Counted from the stretch's first letter, positions 10,776 through 21,984 are shown. The stretch is 64,000 nt of DNA from Peromyscus leucopus (GCF_004664715.2 NC_051063.1:70728518-70792517); one strand, 5' to 3'. Notes: generated by a model not told the origin, from the letters alone. Made by a program: numbers and translations.

Positions 10776-13700
10776 TCCTACACCAACATACACCACAGAA
10801 GGACAACACAACACAACCAAAAAAATAACAGGAATTAACAATCACTGGTCATTAATATCCATCAATATCAATGGTCTCAACTCACCTATAAAAAGACACA
10901 GGCTAACAGAATGGATAAGAAAACAAGACCCATCCATATGCTGCATACAAGAAACACACCTTAACTCCAAAGACAGACACTACCTCCGAGTAAAGGGCTG
11001 GGAAAAGGTTTTCCAAGCAAATGGACCTAAGAAACAAGCTGGTGTAGCTATCCTAATATCTAATAAAATAGACTTCAAACTAAAATCAATCAAAAGAGAC
11101 CAGGATGGACATTACATATTCATCACAGGAAAAATCCACCAAGATGAAGTCTCGATTCTAAACATTTATGCTCCAAATACAAAAGCACCCACATTCATAA
11201 AAGAAACACTACTAAAGTTTAAAACGCACATCAAACCCCACACATTAGTAGTGGGAGATTTTAACACACCACTCTCACCAAAAGATAGATCTACCAGACT
11301 GAAACTTAACAAAGAAATAAAGGACCTAACAGATGTTATGACTCAAATGGACCTAATAGATATCTACAGAATATTCCATCCTAACACAAAAGAATATACC
11401 TTCTTCTCAGCACCCCATGGAACCTTCTCAAAAATTGACCACATGCTTGGACACAAAACAAATCTCAACAGATACAAAAAAATTGGAATAACCTCCTGTA
11501 TCTTATCAGACCACCATGCCTTAAAATTAGAACTCAATAACAACAAAAATTATAGAAAACCCACAAACTCATGGAAACTGAATAATGCCCACCTGAAACA
11601 TCAATGGGTCAAGGAAGAAATAAAGACAGAAATTAAAGAGTTCCTAGAATTCAATGAAAATGAAAGTACAACATACCCAAACTTATGGGACACTATGAAA
11701 GCAGTGCTAAGAGGAAAATTCATAGCTCTAAATGCACACATAAAGAAGATGGAGCAATCCCATACCAAGGAATTAACAGCACAACTGAAAGCTCTAGAAC
11801 AAAAAGAAACAAACTCACCCAGGAGAAATAGACGCCAGGAAATAATCAAATTGAGGGCTGAAATCAACGAAATAGAAAACAAGAGAACAATACAAAAAAT
11901 CAATGAAACAAAGAGTTGGTTCTTTGAAAAAATCAACAAGATAGACAAACCACTAGCCAAATTAACCAAAAGGCAAAGAGAGAGCACCCAAATTCACAAA
12001 ATCAGAAATGAAAAGGGAGACATAACAACAGACAATGAGGAAATCCAGAGAATCATCAGATCATACTTCAAAAACCTGTACTCCACAAAAATGGAAAACC
12101 AGGAAGAAATGGACAATTTTCTGGATAAATACCAAATACCAAAATTAAATCAAGACCAGATAAACCATTTAAATAGACCAATAACCCTAAAGAAATAGAA
12201 ACAGTCATCAAAAGTCTCCCAACTAAAAAAAGCCCAGGACCAGATGGTTTCAGTGCAGAATTCTACCAGACTTTCAAAGTAGAACTAATACCAATCCTCT
12301 TCAAAGTGTTCCACACAATAGAAACAGAAGGAACACTACCAAACTCTTTTTATGAGGCTACAATTACCCTGATACCCAAACCACACAAAGATGCAACAAA
12401 GAAAGAGAACTACAGACCAATCTCCCTCATGAACATTGATGCAAAAATACTCAACAAAATATTGGCAAACCGAATCCAAGAATACATCAAAACAATCATC
12501 CATCACGACCAAGTAGGATTCATCCCAGGGATGCAAGGATGGTTCAACATACGGAAATCAGTCAATGTAATACACCATATAAACAAACTGAAAGAAAAAA
12601 ACCACATGATCATCTCCCTAGATGCTGAAAAAGCCTTTGACAAAATCCAACACCCCTTCATGATAAAGGTCTTAGAAAGAATAGGAATACAAGGAACATT
12701 TCTAAACATAATAAAAGCAATTTATAGCAAGCCAACAGCAAACATCAAATTAAATGGAGAGAAACTCAAAGCGATACCACTAAATTCAGGAACAAGACAA
12801 GGCTGTCCACTCTCTCCATATTTATTCAATATAGTACTAGAAGTTCTAGCTAGAGCAATAAGACAAGAAAAGGAGATCAAAGGGATACAAATTGGCAAGG
12901 AAGAAGTCAAACTTTCACTATTTGCAGATGATATGATAGTATACATAAGTGACCCCAAAAACTCTACCAGGGAACTTCTACAGCTGATAAACTCCTTCAG
13001 TAAAGTGGCAGGATACAAGATCAACTCAAAAAAATCAGTAGCCCTCCTATACACAAATGATAAAAGGGCTGAGAAAGAAGTCAGAGAAACATCACCCTTT
13101 ACAATAGCCACAAATAATATAAAATACCTTGGGATAACACTAACTAAACAAGTGAAAGACCTTTTTGATAAGAACTTTAAATCTCTAAAGAAAGAAATTG
13201 AAGAAGATATCAGAAAATGGAAGGATCTCCCATGCTCATGGGTAGGTAGGATTAACATAGTAAAAATGGCAATCTTACCAAAAGCAATCTACAGATTCAA
13301 TGCAATCCCCATCAAAATCCCAACACAATTCTTCACAGACTTGGAAAGAAAAATACTCAACTTTATATGGAAAAACAAAAGACCCAGGATAGCTAAAAGA
13401 ATCCTATATGATAAAGCAACCCTTGGAGGCATCACCATCCCGGACCTCAAACTCTACTATAGAGCCATAGTAATAAAAACAGCTTGGTACTGGTATAAAA
13501 ACAGACATACGGACCAATGGAATCGAATTGAAGACCCTGACATTAATCCATGCACATATGAACACCTGGTTTTTGACAAAGGAGCCAAAACTATACAATG
13601 GAACAAAGAAAGTATCTTCAACAAATGGTGCTGGCGTAACTGGATGTCAATATGTAAAAGATTACAAATAGATCCATATCTGTCACCATGCACAAAACTC

Positions 13701-14648
13701 AAGTCCAAGTGGATCAAAGACCTAAACATAAATCCAGTTACACTAAACTTAATAGAAAAGAAAATAGGAAGCACTCTTGAACGCATTGGCACTGGAGACC
13801 ATTTCCTAAATAAAACACCGACAGCACAGACCCTGAGCACAACCATTAATAAATGGGACCTCTCAAAACTGAGAAGCTTTTGCAGGGCAAAAGACACAGT
13901 CAATAAGACAAAAAGACAGCCAACAGATTGGGAAAAGATCTTCACCAATCCCACATCTGACAGAGGATTGATCTCCACAATATATAAAGAACTCAAGAAA
14001 CTAGACATCAAAGCACTGAACAGTCCAATTAAAAAATGGGCTAAAGAGCTAAACAGAGAATTCACAAAACAAGAACTACAAATGGCTGAAAGACATTTAA
14101 AGAAATGCTCAACATCCTTAATCATCAGAGAAATGCAAATCAAAATGACTCTGAGATACCACCTTACACCTGTTAGAATGGCTAAGATCAAAAACACCAA
14201 TGACAACCAATGTTGGAGAGGATGTGGAGCAAAGGGAACACTCCTCCACTGTTGGTGGGAATGTAAACTTGTACAACCACTGTGGAAATCAGTTTGGCGG
14301 TTTCTCAGAAAATTAGGAATCGAACTACCTCAAGACCCAGCCATACCACTCTTGGGCATATACCCAAAGAATACTGATACATACCATAAAGATACATGCT
14401 CATCTATGTTCATAGCAGCACTATTTGTAATAGCCAGAACCTGGAAACAGCCTAGATGCCCATCAACGGAAGAATGGATGAAAAAAATGTGGTACATATA
14501 CACAATGGAGTACTACTCAGCAGAGAAAAACAATGAAAGCATGAAACTTGCAGGCAAATGGATGGAACTAGAAAAAATCATCCTGAGTGAGGTAACCCAA
14601 ACCCAGAAAGACAGTTATGGTATGTACTCACTCATTGGTGGATTCTAG
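10753..14648 (+). pseudogene. L1 ORF2 (endonuclease-reverse transcriptase), one frameshift
   Basis: ORF2p nicks target DNA and reverse-transcribes L1 RNA at the nick. The endonuclease domain is in the first segment (10753-12198): [23 protein letters not shown] (D169, N171 from the proposed Met) and SDHHAL are all present. The frame then breaks: at 12184-12187 one nucleotide is missing (a short C run), giving a stop at 12196, while the homologous reading continues without further stops from 12186 to 14648 in the next frame. That segment has the RT blocks LDAEKAFDK (motif A), [12 protein letters not shown] (motif B) and FADD at 12921-12932 (motif C), plus the C-terminal Cys-rich motif CWRGCG...HCWWEC near 14210-14260. 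All catalytic residues look intact. The proposed ATG at 10753 overlaps ORF1 by 23 nt; the next upstream in-frame codons offer no alternative. The break makes this copy non-autonomous unless it is a sequencing error. Confidence 0.95.
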
Positions 14649-15170
14649 ATATAAAATGAACAATCAGACCACAACCCATAGAACCATAAAGGCTATATAT
14701 ATATATAGCATGGAGGTCCCTAGGACGACTGTGGCTTATAATAAATTTCAGTTTTACTCAATTATTGAAAAAAAATAGCCAAATGAATAGAAACACATGA
14801 ACTATGAACCAAAGGCTGAGGGGCTCCCAGCTGGATCAGGCCCTCTGAATAGGTGAGACAGCTGATTGGCTTGATCAGTTTGGGAGGCATCTAGGCAGTG
14901 GGACCAAGTCCTGTGCTCAATGCATGAATTGGCTGTTTGAAACCAGGAACTTATGCTGGGACACTTGGCTTAGTCTGGGAGGAAGGGACTGGACCTCCCT
15001 GGACTGAGTCTACCAAGTTGATCACAGTCCTCGGGGGAGGACTTGTCCTGGAGGAGATGGGAATGGGGGGTGGGCTGGGAGTAAGGGGAGGGTGTGGGAG
15101 GGGGGAGAATAGGGGAACCCATGGCTGATATGTAGAATTGAATGGTATTGTAAGATAAAAAATATATATC
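14649..15170 (+). other. L1 3' UTR with G-rich tract
   Basis: Begins after the ORF2 stop, contains (TA)n at 14693-14706 and a strongly G-rich purine tract at about 15030-15117 (several runs of 3-6 G), a conserved property of mammalian L1 3' UTRs that can form a G-quadruplex. The A tail follows from 15172. Confidence 0.88.
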
Positions 15171-15190
15171 ACAAAAAAAAAAAAAAAAAA

Positions 15191-15376
15191 GAACACTGGC
15201 TGCTTTTCTAGAGGACCTGGGGTCAGTTCTCAGCACCCACATGGTGGTTCACAACCAACTGTTAACTACAGTTCCAGAGGATCTGATGCCCCCTATTGGC
15301 CTCTGTGGGCACTGCACACACATGCTGCATAGACATACATGCAGGCAAAGCATTCATATACATAAAATTAAATGTT
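15191..15376 (+). repeat. B2 SINE, 3' part (continuation after L1)
   Basis: Resumes at the duplicated 'gaacactggctgcttttcta' and runs through 'ggggtcagttctcagcaccc', 'acatggtggttcacaacc', 'gacatacatgcaggcaaagc' to an A/T-rich tail. Completes the B2 whose head is at 7762-7799. Confidence 0.92.
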
Positions 15377-15378
15377 AA

Positions 15379-15540
15379 AATTTTTTTTGGTTTTTTTTGA
15401 GACAGGGTTTCTCTGTGTAACAGTCCTGGATGTCCTGGAACTTGCTTTGTAGACCAGGCTAGCCTCGAACTCACAGAGATCCACCAGCCTCTGCCTCCCA
15501 AGTGCTGGGATTAAAGGCATGCACCACCACATCTGGCTTA
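15379..15540 (-). repeat. B1 SINE, antisense, inserted in the B2 tail
   Basis: T-run then 'gagacagggtttctctgtgt', 'ctttgtagaccaggctagcc', 'cctcgaactcacagagatcc', 'gtgctgggattaaaggcatg'. The B2-tail sequence 'aaatgttaaa' is present on both sides (about 15369 and 15540), consistent with a target duplication. Confidence 0.9.
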
Positions 15541-15589
15541 AATGTTAAATTTTTATAAAAATAAAAATAAAAACACATGCCACCAAATA

Positions 15590-15918
15590 GAAGGAAAGAA
15601 CCAAAGAACTTTGACCCAGAATATGTTTAAAAGTTCTTAGAAATCAATGATAATCTGATAACAGGCAAGAAATAATAGCAATCCCTTCCCCAAGAAATAT
15701 AATCAAATGGCTGGTATTAAAAATGTATGGAAACATGTTTGGCTTAATTAGGCATTAGAAAAGTAAAAACATTAGGAGATGCTACTGCACACCCACCAGA
15801 ATGACTAAACTTTGAGAAGCTGATGTAATGGGGAGGAAACAACTGGAGTGTCACTCACAGCTGCTGCAGACCTGTGAGAGACTGTCCTCAGAGCAAACAC
15901 AGCATGCTTTACACAAAG
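15590..15918 (+). repeat. Old L1 fragment, sense
   Basis: Diverged match to the 3' part of L1 ORF2, best seen at 15776-15815 ('ggagatgctactgcacaccc', 'accagaatgac'), which parallels 14145-14185 of the young L1. Heavily mutated and not coding. Confidence 0.6.
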
Positions 15919-15928
15919 TGCATCACTC

Positions 15929-16871
15929 TTTATATATTTTGGCAATCAGCCCTCTGTTAGATGTGGGGTTGGTGAAGATCTTTTCCCATTCTGTAGGCTG
16001 TCATTTTGTCTTATTTACTGTGTCCTTTGCCTTACAGAAGCTTCTCAGTTTCAGGAGAGGGGGGCAATGGAGAGTGGGAGATAGGGGATGAGACATGAGG
16101 GAATGGGATAGTTGAGCTGGAGCAGGAATGAAGTGGGGAAGCAGTGAGGGAGATATCATGATGGAGGGAGACATCATGGGGATGGGGAGAGGCCAAGTTG
16201 GGGGAGGTTCCCAGGAATCCACAAGGATGACCCCAGCTTAGATTACTAGCAACAGTGGAGAGGGTGCCTGAACTGGCTTACTCCAGTAATCAGATCAGTG
16301 AGTACCCTAACTGTCATCATAGAGCCTTCATCTAGTAACTGAGGGAAACAGATGCAGAGATCCACAGCCAAACACCAGGCTAAGCTCTGGGAGTCCAGTT
16401 GAAGAGAGGGAAGAAGGATTCTATGAGCAAGGGGCATCAAGATCATGATGAGGAAACCTAGAGACAACCAAACCAAACTAGTGGGAACTCATGAACTCTA
16501 GACCAACAGCTATGGAGTCTCCACGGGACTGGACTAGGCCCTCTGCATAAGGAAGACAGTTGTACAGCTTGATCTGCTTAAGGGGCCCCAAGGCAGTAGG
16601 ATCAGGATCCATCCCTGGTGCATGAGCTGGCTTTTTGGAGCCCACTACCTATGGTGGAACACTTCCCACAGCCTTGATGAAGGGGAAGGGGTTTAGACCT
16701 GCCTCAACTGAACATACCAGGCTCTGTGGACTCCCCATGGGAGACCTTGCCTTGTTGGAGGAGGGAATGAGGAGTGGGTTGGAGGAGAAAGTGGGATGGG
16801 TGGGAAGAGGGAGGAGAGGGGAGATCTGTGATTGGTATGTAAAATTAATTTAAAAATTCCTTAATAAAAAA
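15929..16871 (+). mobile_element. 5'-inverted (twin-primed) L1 insertion
   Basis: 15929 to about 16051 is the reverse complement of L1 ORF2 (it matches in reverse the young L1 at about 13864-13990). It then joins directly to sense-strand L1 3' UTR (16052-16868), which resembles 14780-15130 ('catgaactctagaccaacag', 'ctgcataaggaagaca', a G-rich tract, then A/T tail). Perfect 10-bp direct repeats 'tgcatcactc' flank the whole at 15919-15928 and 16872-16881. This is the known signature of twin priming during L1 integration. Confidence 0.85.
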
Positions 16872-16881
16872 TGCATCACTC

Positions 16882-17147
16882 ACAATAGTCAAAGGAAGCA
16901 CGCACGTGTGTGCACCAAAAAGACACATCTGTAGACGCATTGCTAAACAGATGTATGTCAAAAGCAGGACAAACCACACTGGGACCATCAGTGACGTGGA
17001 ACCCCCAGACACTGAACATGAAGTAGACCGCAGGTGCAGAGCTATGACCACAGTGCACATGCCCAGTGTAGAGAAAAGAGGCCAGCTACACAGAGGCAGG
17101 GTGGCAGAAGAGGAGGAGTTTATCTAGGGTTAAAATGTCGGGGTAGG
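16882..17147. other. Remnant of older L1 and unique sequence
   Basis: 'acaatagtcaaaggaag' just after the duplication resembles the L1 ORF2 3' region ('aatagccaaa...'), so the twin-primed L1 probably landed inside an older L1. Nothing else recognised. Confidence 0.45.
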
Positions 17148-17260
17148 AGCAGGCCCTTTAATCCCAGCACTCGGGAAGCAGAGGAAGGTGGATTTATGTG
17201 AGCTTGAGGCCAGCCTGGGCTACAGAGTGAGTAGCAGGGCAGCCATAGCCGCACGGTAAG
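17148..17260 (+). repeat. B1 SINE, sense, partial
   Basis: 'ctttaatcccagcactcggg', 'gaggccagcctgggctacag' and 'agtgagtagcaggg' are B1; the 3' end is eroded. Confidence 0.85.
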
Positions 17261-17640
17261 ACTATCTCCACTCCTGATTTTCTGCCAGCTATCTGACCAC
17301 TATCAGTCATGTTCACTACCAGATGGCCCTGCTCCTGCGAAAACATGAAATGACGTCACCTACAAAGACCTTTTTCCTGTTTTCCTTTTACTCATCCCGC
17401 TCACTTCTGCCAGCTCCCTTTGCTCCTGCCTCCATGGGAATACCTCCTCAGTGCTGTCACTCCTAAAACCTGAAAATAAAATGATTTCATGGTTTCATAG
17501 CTTGAACTAGGACACAGAATCCAGCACTCAACAAAGCATCGAACACTTTAATCAAGAAAAATCTATCCCTTGGAGAAACAACAAGGAAGACATAAATGGG
17601 ACAATAAACTGATGTCCATTTAAACCTGACCTTCAATGAC
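17261..17640. other. Intronic sequence, no gene seen
   Basis: No exon or repeat recognised between the B1 and the LTR element. Confidence 0.45.
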
Positions 17641-18008
17641 TGTCTTAGTTAAGTTACTAGTGCTGTGGACAGACACCATGACCACGGCAACTCTTACAAG
17701 GAAGACATTTAAGTGGGGTGGCTCACTTACAGTTTCAGAGGTTCAGTCCCTTATCATCATGGTGGGAACATGGCAGCATGCAGGCAGACATGGTGCTGGC
17801 TACATCTTGATATACAGGTCACAGGAAGTCAAATGAAATACTGGGCGGTTTCCTGAACATAGGAAACCCCCAAAGCCCACCCCCACAGTGACGCACTTCC
17901 TCCAACAAGGCCATACGCACTCCAACAAAGTCACACCTCCTAATAGTGCCATTCCCTATGAGAATATGGGGACAATAACATTCCCCATATGTGGTGGGAA
18001 CCACCACA
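17641..18008 (-). repeat. 3' LTR of the minus-strand LTR element
   Basis: 368 bp, begins TGTCTTAGTTA and ends CCACCACA on the plus strand. Closely similar to 20012-20367 and, in reverse, to the solo LTR at 29612-29980. Confidence 0.8.
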
Positions 18009-18199
18009 GTTCACTCCCTGTCCTCCATAAGCTTGTAACAATATCATACTGCAAAGTGCATTTAGTCCAACTTCAAAAGTCCCCATACTCTATCACAGTC
18101 TCAACAATATTTTAAAGTTCAAAGTCTCTTCTGAGATTCATGCAATCTCTTAACTGCAATCACATGTAAAAATCAAAATCAAAAAGGAAAACACATACT

Positions 18200-18744
18200 T
18201 GTAAGATTAATTGCTAAATGGTCTTATTAATAAAAAAAAAACACCCAGAGCCAGATATTGGGGTGAATGCTGAGAGATCAGAGAAACAGAACAAGCCACA
18301 GTCAACCTCACCTCAACAACTCCTCAGCTGATCTTGTTTCCTCAGACTGAAAGCCTCTGAGTCCTCACTGAAATGGATCTCAGTTGAACTGCTGATAAAA
18401 AGCCTAAAAGCTTAAAAGCCTCTAGTTCCTGGTCCTTGTGCCTTATATACCTCCCTGCTTCCTGTCATCACTTCCTGGGATTAAAGGCATGTGTCTTTCC
18501 CAAGCAAGACATGAGATCTCAAGTGCTGGGATTAAAGGTGTATGTCACCATGCCTGGCTGTTTCCAGTGTGTCCTTGAACTCAGAGATCCAGATGGATCT
18601 CTGCCTCCAGAAGACTAGGATTAAAGGTGTGTGTGCCACCATTTTCTGGCCTCTATGTCTAATCTAGTGGCTGTTCTGTTCTCTGACCCTCACATAAGTT
18701 TTATTAGGGTACATAGTTTATTGGGGACATAATTTATCACCACA
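18200..18744 (+). mobile_element. Solo LTR nested in the LTR element
   Basis: 545 bp starting TGTAAGATTAATTG and ending ATCACCACA, flanked by exact 6-bp duplications CATACT (18194-18199 and 18745-18750). TG...CA termini and a 6-bp duplication are typical of class II (ERVK) proviruses reduced by LTR-LTR recombination. A TATA-like 'ccttatatac' lies at 18441-18450. Its second half contains B1-like stretches ('agtgctgggattaaaggtgt' at 18521, 'aggattaaaggtgtgtgtgc' at 18617), so the LTR may itself have captured SINE sequence. Family not named. Confidence 0.75.
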
Positions 18745-19294
18745 CATACTTTCAACATATAATGGGACAGAACATACATTACCATTCCAAAACGCAGGGA
18801 GGGGAGCATAGTGAGGAAATACTGGACCAAAACAAGACCAAAAACCAACTGGACAAACTCCAAACTCTACATCTCCATGTCTGACGTCAAAAAGCTCCAG
18901 ATCTCTAACTCCTTTCAGCTTTGTTGACTGCAACACACTTCTTTCTCTTGGGCTGGTTCCACTCCCTGTTAGCAGCTCTCCTCAGCAGATATCCCATGAC
19001 CCTGGCATCTCTAACATCTTGGGTTCACCAAGGCAATCCAGGCTTCAACTTCACAGGTTCACACAATGGCCTCTCTAATAGGCCTCCATTCAAAAACACC
19101 TTGGCACATGCCTGGCCTCATCAGCTTTCCTTAGGGGCAAATTCCATAACCACTACCAGGCTTTTCTTCTGTCCTTAACTCTAAAGCCAGAACCATGTGG
19201 CCAAAGCTGCCAAGTTCTAACGTTTGCAGGGGCTGGAACATGGCCCCCTGTTCAATTATATCTTCACCAGCTTTCTGTCTTTCACTGCCTAAGC

Positions 19295-19396
19295 TTGGTT
19301 GTCCTGAAACTGGATCTTTAGACTAGGCTGGCCTCTAACTCAGAGATCTGCCAGCCTCTGCCTTCCCAGTGCTGGGGTTAAAGGTGTGTATCTAAG
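19295..19396 (-). repeat. B1-like SINE, antisense, inside the LTR element
   Basis: 'ggttgtcctgaaactggatc', 'ggctggcctctaactcagag' and 'cagtgctggggttaaaggtg' are B1 in reverse. Confidence 0.7.
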
Positions 19397-20011
19397 TTTT
19401 TACACACTGGCTCTAAGCTTTTCTTTAGTTTCTTTCCACAAATTTGGAAACTTAGCTGGATATGATCTTGCCCTGAGGTCACCACTCCTTTCATTCCATT
19501 TCTTAATCCACTTATCTCCTTGAACACAGGATTTATCTCCAATCCACTTCCTTTTTCTCCTCAAAATTTATATTTTGTAATTTACCCTGCTCAGTTTGCT
19601 CCTTTTCATTATAAATCTTCATTAGAGTTACCACTATAAACTACACAAAAAGTCTATACCAGGCTGTTTTGAGATTTCCTCTGCCAGCAGAATTCATCTA
19701 AAACTCTTCACTTTAGCCTCAAGCAGACTCTTCAGACAAGGGCAAAAATCAGTCACTTTCTTCACCAAAATATCACAAGACCAGTCTCTAGGCCACATAC
19801 TAACATCCTTCTCTGAAACCTCTTGATCCCCAGTTCATCAAATCACTTTCAGCACCACTGTCTTCCATGCTCCTACTAGTATGACCCACATTAAGCAGCA
19901 CTTAAAGCATTCCACTGCTTTCTTACCCCAAAGTACCAAAGTTCAAATTCTTCCAAAGAAAAACATGGTCAGGCCCATCACAGCAATACCTCAGTCCCTG
20001 GTATCAGCTTC

Positions 20012-20367
20012 TGTCTTAGCTAGGATTTCTATTGCTGTGAAGAGACACTATGGCCATGGCAACTCTTACAAAGAAAACATTTAATTGGAGTGGTTCTCTT
20101 ATAGTTTCAGAGATTCAGTCCATCATAACTATGATGGGAAGCATGGTGGCATACAGGCAGATGTGGTACTGGCTACATCTTGGCTTACAGGGAACAGGAA
20201 GTTTACTAACACACTGGACAGTGTCCTGAGCATAGGAAACCTCAAAGCCTGCCCCCATAGTGACACACTTCCTCCAAAAAGGCCATACTCACTTCAAGAA
20301 AGCCACATCTCCTAATAGTACCACTCCCTATGAAATTATGGGAGCCAATGACATTCAAACTACCACA
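20012..20367 (-). repeat. 5' LTR of the minus-strand LTR element
   Basis: 356 bp, TGTCTTAGCTAGGATTTCTA ... CTACCACA. Differs from its partner at 17641 by scattered substitutions and small indels, consistent with an old insertion. Confidence 0.8.
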
Positions 20368-21055
20368 AGGAACTTCACAATCTTAAAGGGAAATCCCTCA
20401 ATTTTTGAAAATTGATAAATCAACTCTAAAATCCTGCAAAAGACCAAGAAAGGCCAAGATCAAGGAAGACAAAGCAAAGAAATTTGATAGAACTTTTTGG
20501 CTAGTGAATGAAATAAGTAAAAGGCCAACAAAGTTAGTATGCACTGCTCAAAAATCCTAAAGCACCACAAAGAATAGCTGTATGCATATGTAAGCACTTC
20601 CCAGAGGTGTTTTTGTATAAATACACGATTTTTAATGTACTAGAAGTTGACTTTTAAATAGTATAAACTCACCTGAAGGAAGGAAGGGAGGGAGGAAGGG
20701 GGAAGGAGAGGGCAAAGGAGAAAGGGAGAAACTGGTTCCTCTAAGCTCAAAGCTTCACCTATTTCCACAGCGTTGGATGGGCTAACAGATTGGAGCTCAG
20801 GACTCCTGGCAACCATGCCTACATATGATGTATCTACCCAGGGAATAGATCTCAGGGCCCTTTCCATTTCAGCTGTAGTCAGTGACTGAGCCCAGGCCTG
20901 ACACATTCTCTATTTATGGTCATTGTTTTTAACAATGTGTCAACTCTGCCTATATATCACAGAGAGGCAGGGATGTTTATGTGGCCTTCTGCTGAAAGCA
21001 ATCGCTCCAGGCTGCTTGCACACTGCTGGATGACCCCTGGAGGTGGCATTACAAA
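20368..21055. other. Intronic sequence with possible old L1
   Basis: A/T-rich. 20420-20560 ('ctaaaatcctgcaaaagacc...') faintly resembles L1 ORF2 but is too diverged to call. A purine-rich GGAAGGAAGGGAGGGAGGAA tract occurs at 20678-20730. Confidence 0.4.
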
Positions 21056-21186
21056 GTTTTATTTTGTCTTCCTTTTTTGAGAATGAGACCTGCTATGTCA
21101 CCCAGGCTGGCCTTGAATTTATAATCCTACTGCCTCTACCTCCTGAATAATGGGATTATATAGGTGTGCATTAGCACAGCTGGCTT
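21056..21186 (-). repeat. B1-type SINE, antisense, diverged
   Basis: 'tatgtcacccaggctggcct', 'ctgcctctacctcctgaata', 'atgggattatataggtgtgc'. Old copy. Confidence 0.7.
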
Positions 21187-21699
21187 GAGATTGTAAAACA
21201 AGAAAAACATTTTCAACAAAAAAAGAAAAAAAAGTCTTCCTACCTAATAAAGTCAGGGAAGTGTGCCAAGCTGCATAAATTTACCTGGACACCTTGTGAA
21301 AATAGCTCGAAGGGAACATTTAGTCCAACATCACATCAAACTTGTCAGGTGGAACTAACATGTTGTCACAGTTCTGGACTCAAAGGCCAGTAACCACCGG
21401 ATTTGCTCTCTATCAAAGTTCAGAAAAAAAGGCAAAGCCAAAAATGGTTTCCCCTGCACAGCCCAGCGCCTTCTTCACTGGAGCTTGAGACTGTGTTGTG
21501 TTTGACTGTGTCCCTCAGCAAAGGAATCAAACTAACATAATGAGTTAAAACTGTTAACCAAGGCACAATCAGAGGCAGGAATTCTTTCCTGAGCCAAATC
21601 TTCCCCTTTATTACACAGATCTCAACACTTTGTACCAATATTGATTATAGCACTAGAAAATTGTACACTTATTATAACATTGTAGTAATACAGTAATAC
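21187..21699. other. Intronic sequence, no gene seen
   Basis: No exon, promoter or repeat recognised. Confidence 0.45.
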
Positions 21700-21835
21700 G
21701 TACGTTGTTGTCCACATATCTGAAATCTCAGCACTCAGGACTAGAGGCAGAAGGATCAGAAGTTCAAGGTCATCCATGGCTATATAGTGAGTTCAAGGCC
21801 AGCTTGAGCTACATGAAACCCTGTCTTAATAAATT
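21700..21835 (+). repeat. B1/B4-type SINE, sense
   Basis: 'gaaatctcagcactcaggac', 'gttcaaggtcatccatggct', 'caaggccagcttgagctaca', 'tgaaaccctgtct'. Confidence 0.75.
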
Positions 21836-21984
21836 TTAAGAATAATAAGTAGTTTAGTCAATCTTTTTAATTCCAGAATTTCTGATTATTTCAATCACAA
21901 ATAAAAATTCTGGAATGAACAATCCCAAAAGAAGTGATACCATTTCAGAAGCAAAACCACTAGCTTTGGGACTGGCTAAAAAGT

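Larger units (their letters stand above)
7800..15190 (+). mobile_element. Full-length young L1 (LINE-1) retrotransposon
   Basis: A 7.4-kb L1 with all parts in order: GC-rich tandem 5' array (7800-9065), leader (9066-9539), ORF1 (9540-10775), ORF2 (10753-14648, one frameshift), 3' UTR with a G-rich tract (14649-15170) and an A19 tail ending at 15190. It is flanked by a perfect direct repeat, 'gaacactggct' at 7789-7799 and 15191-15201 (13 bp if the preceding AA, ambiguous with the tail, is counted). The bottom-strand nick context TTCTT/AA fits the known L1 endonuclease preference (TTTT/AA-like). The intact duplication, pure A tail and nearly intact frames indicate a recent insertion. It lies antisense to FANK1. 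L1 elements copy themselves through an RNA by target-primed reverse transcription. Confidence 0.97.
17641..20367 (-). mobile_element. Non-coding LTR retrotransposon (MaLR-like), minus strand
   Basis: Two direct repeats of about 360 bp (17641-18008 and 20012-20367), each TGTCTTAG...ACCACA on the plus strand, flank about 2 kb without any long open frame. On the minus strand a purine-rich tract (GGAGGACAGGGAGTGAAC, complement of 18009-18026) lies directly upstream of the 17641-18008 repeat, which makes that the 3' LTR and sets the orientation. The lack of gag/pol suggests a non-autonomous element such as a MaLR-type ERVL derivative; the family name is uncertain. I found no clear flanking duplication. 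It has itself received a solo LTR (18200-18744) and a B1. Confidence 0.75.
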
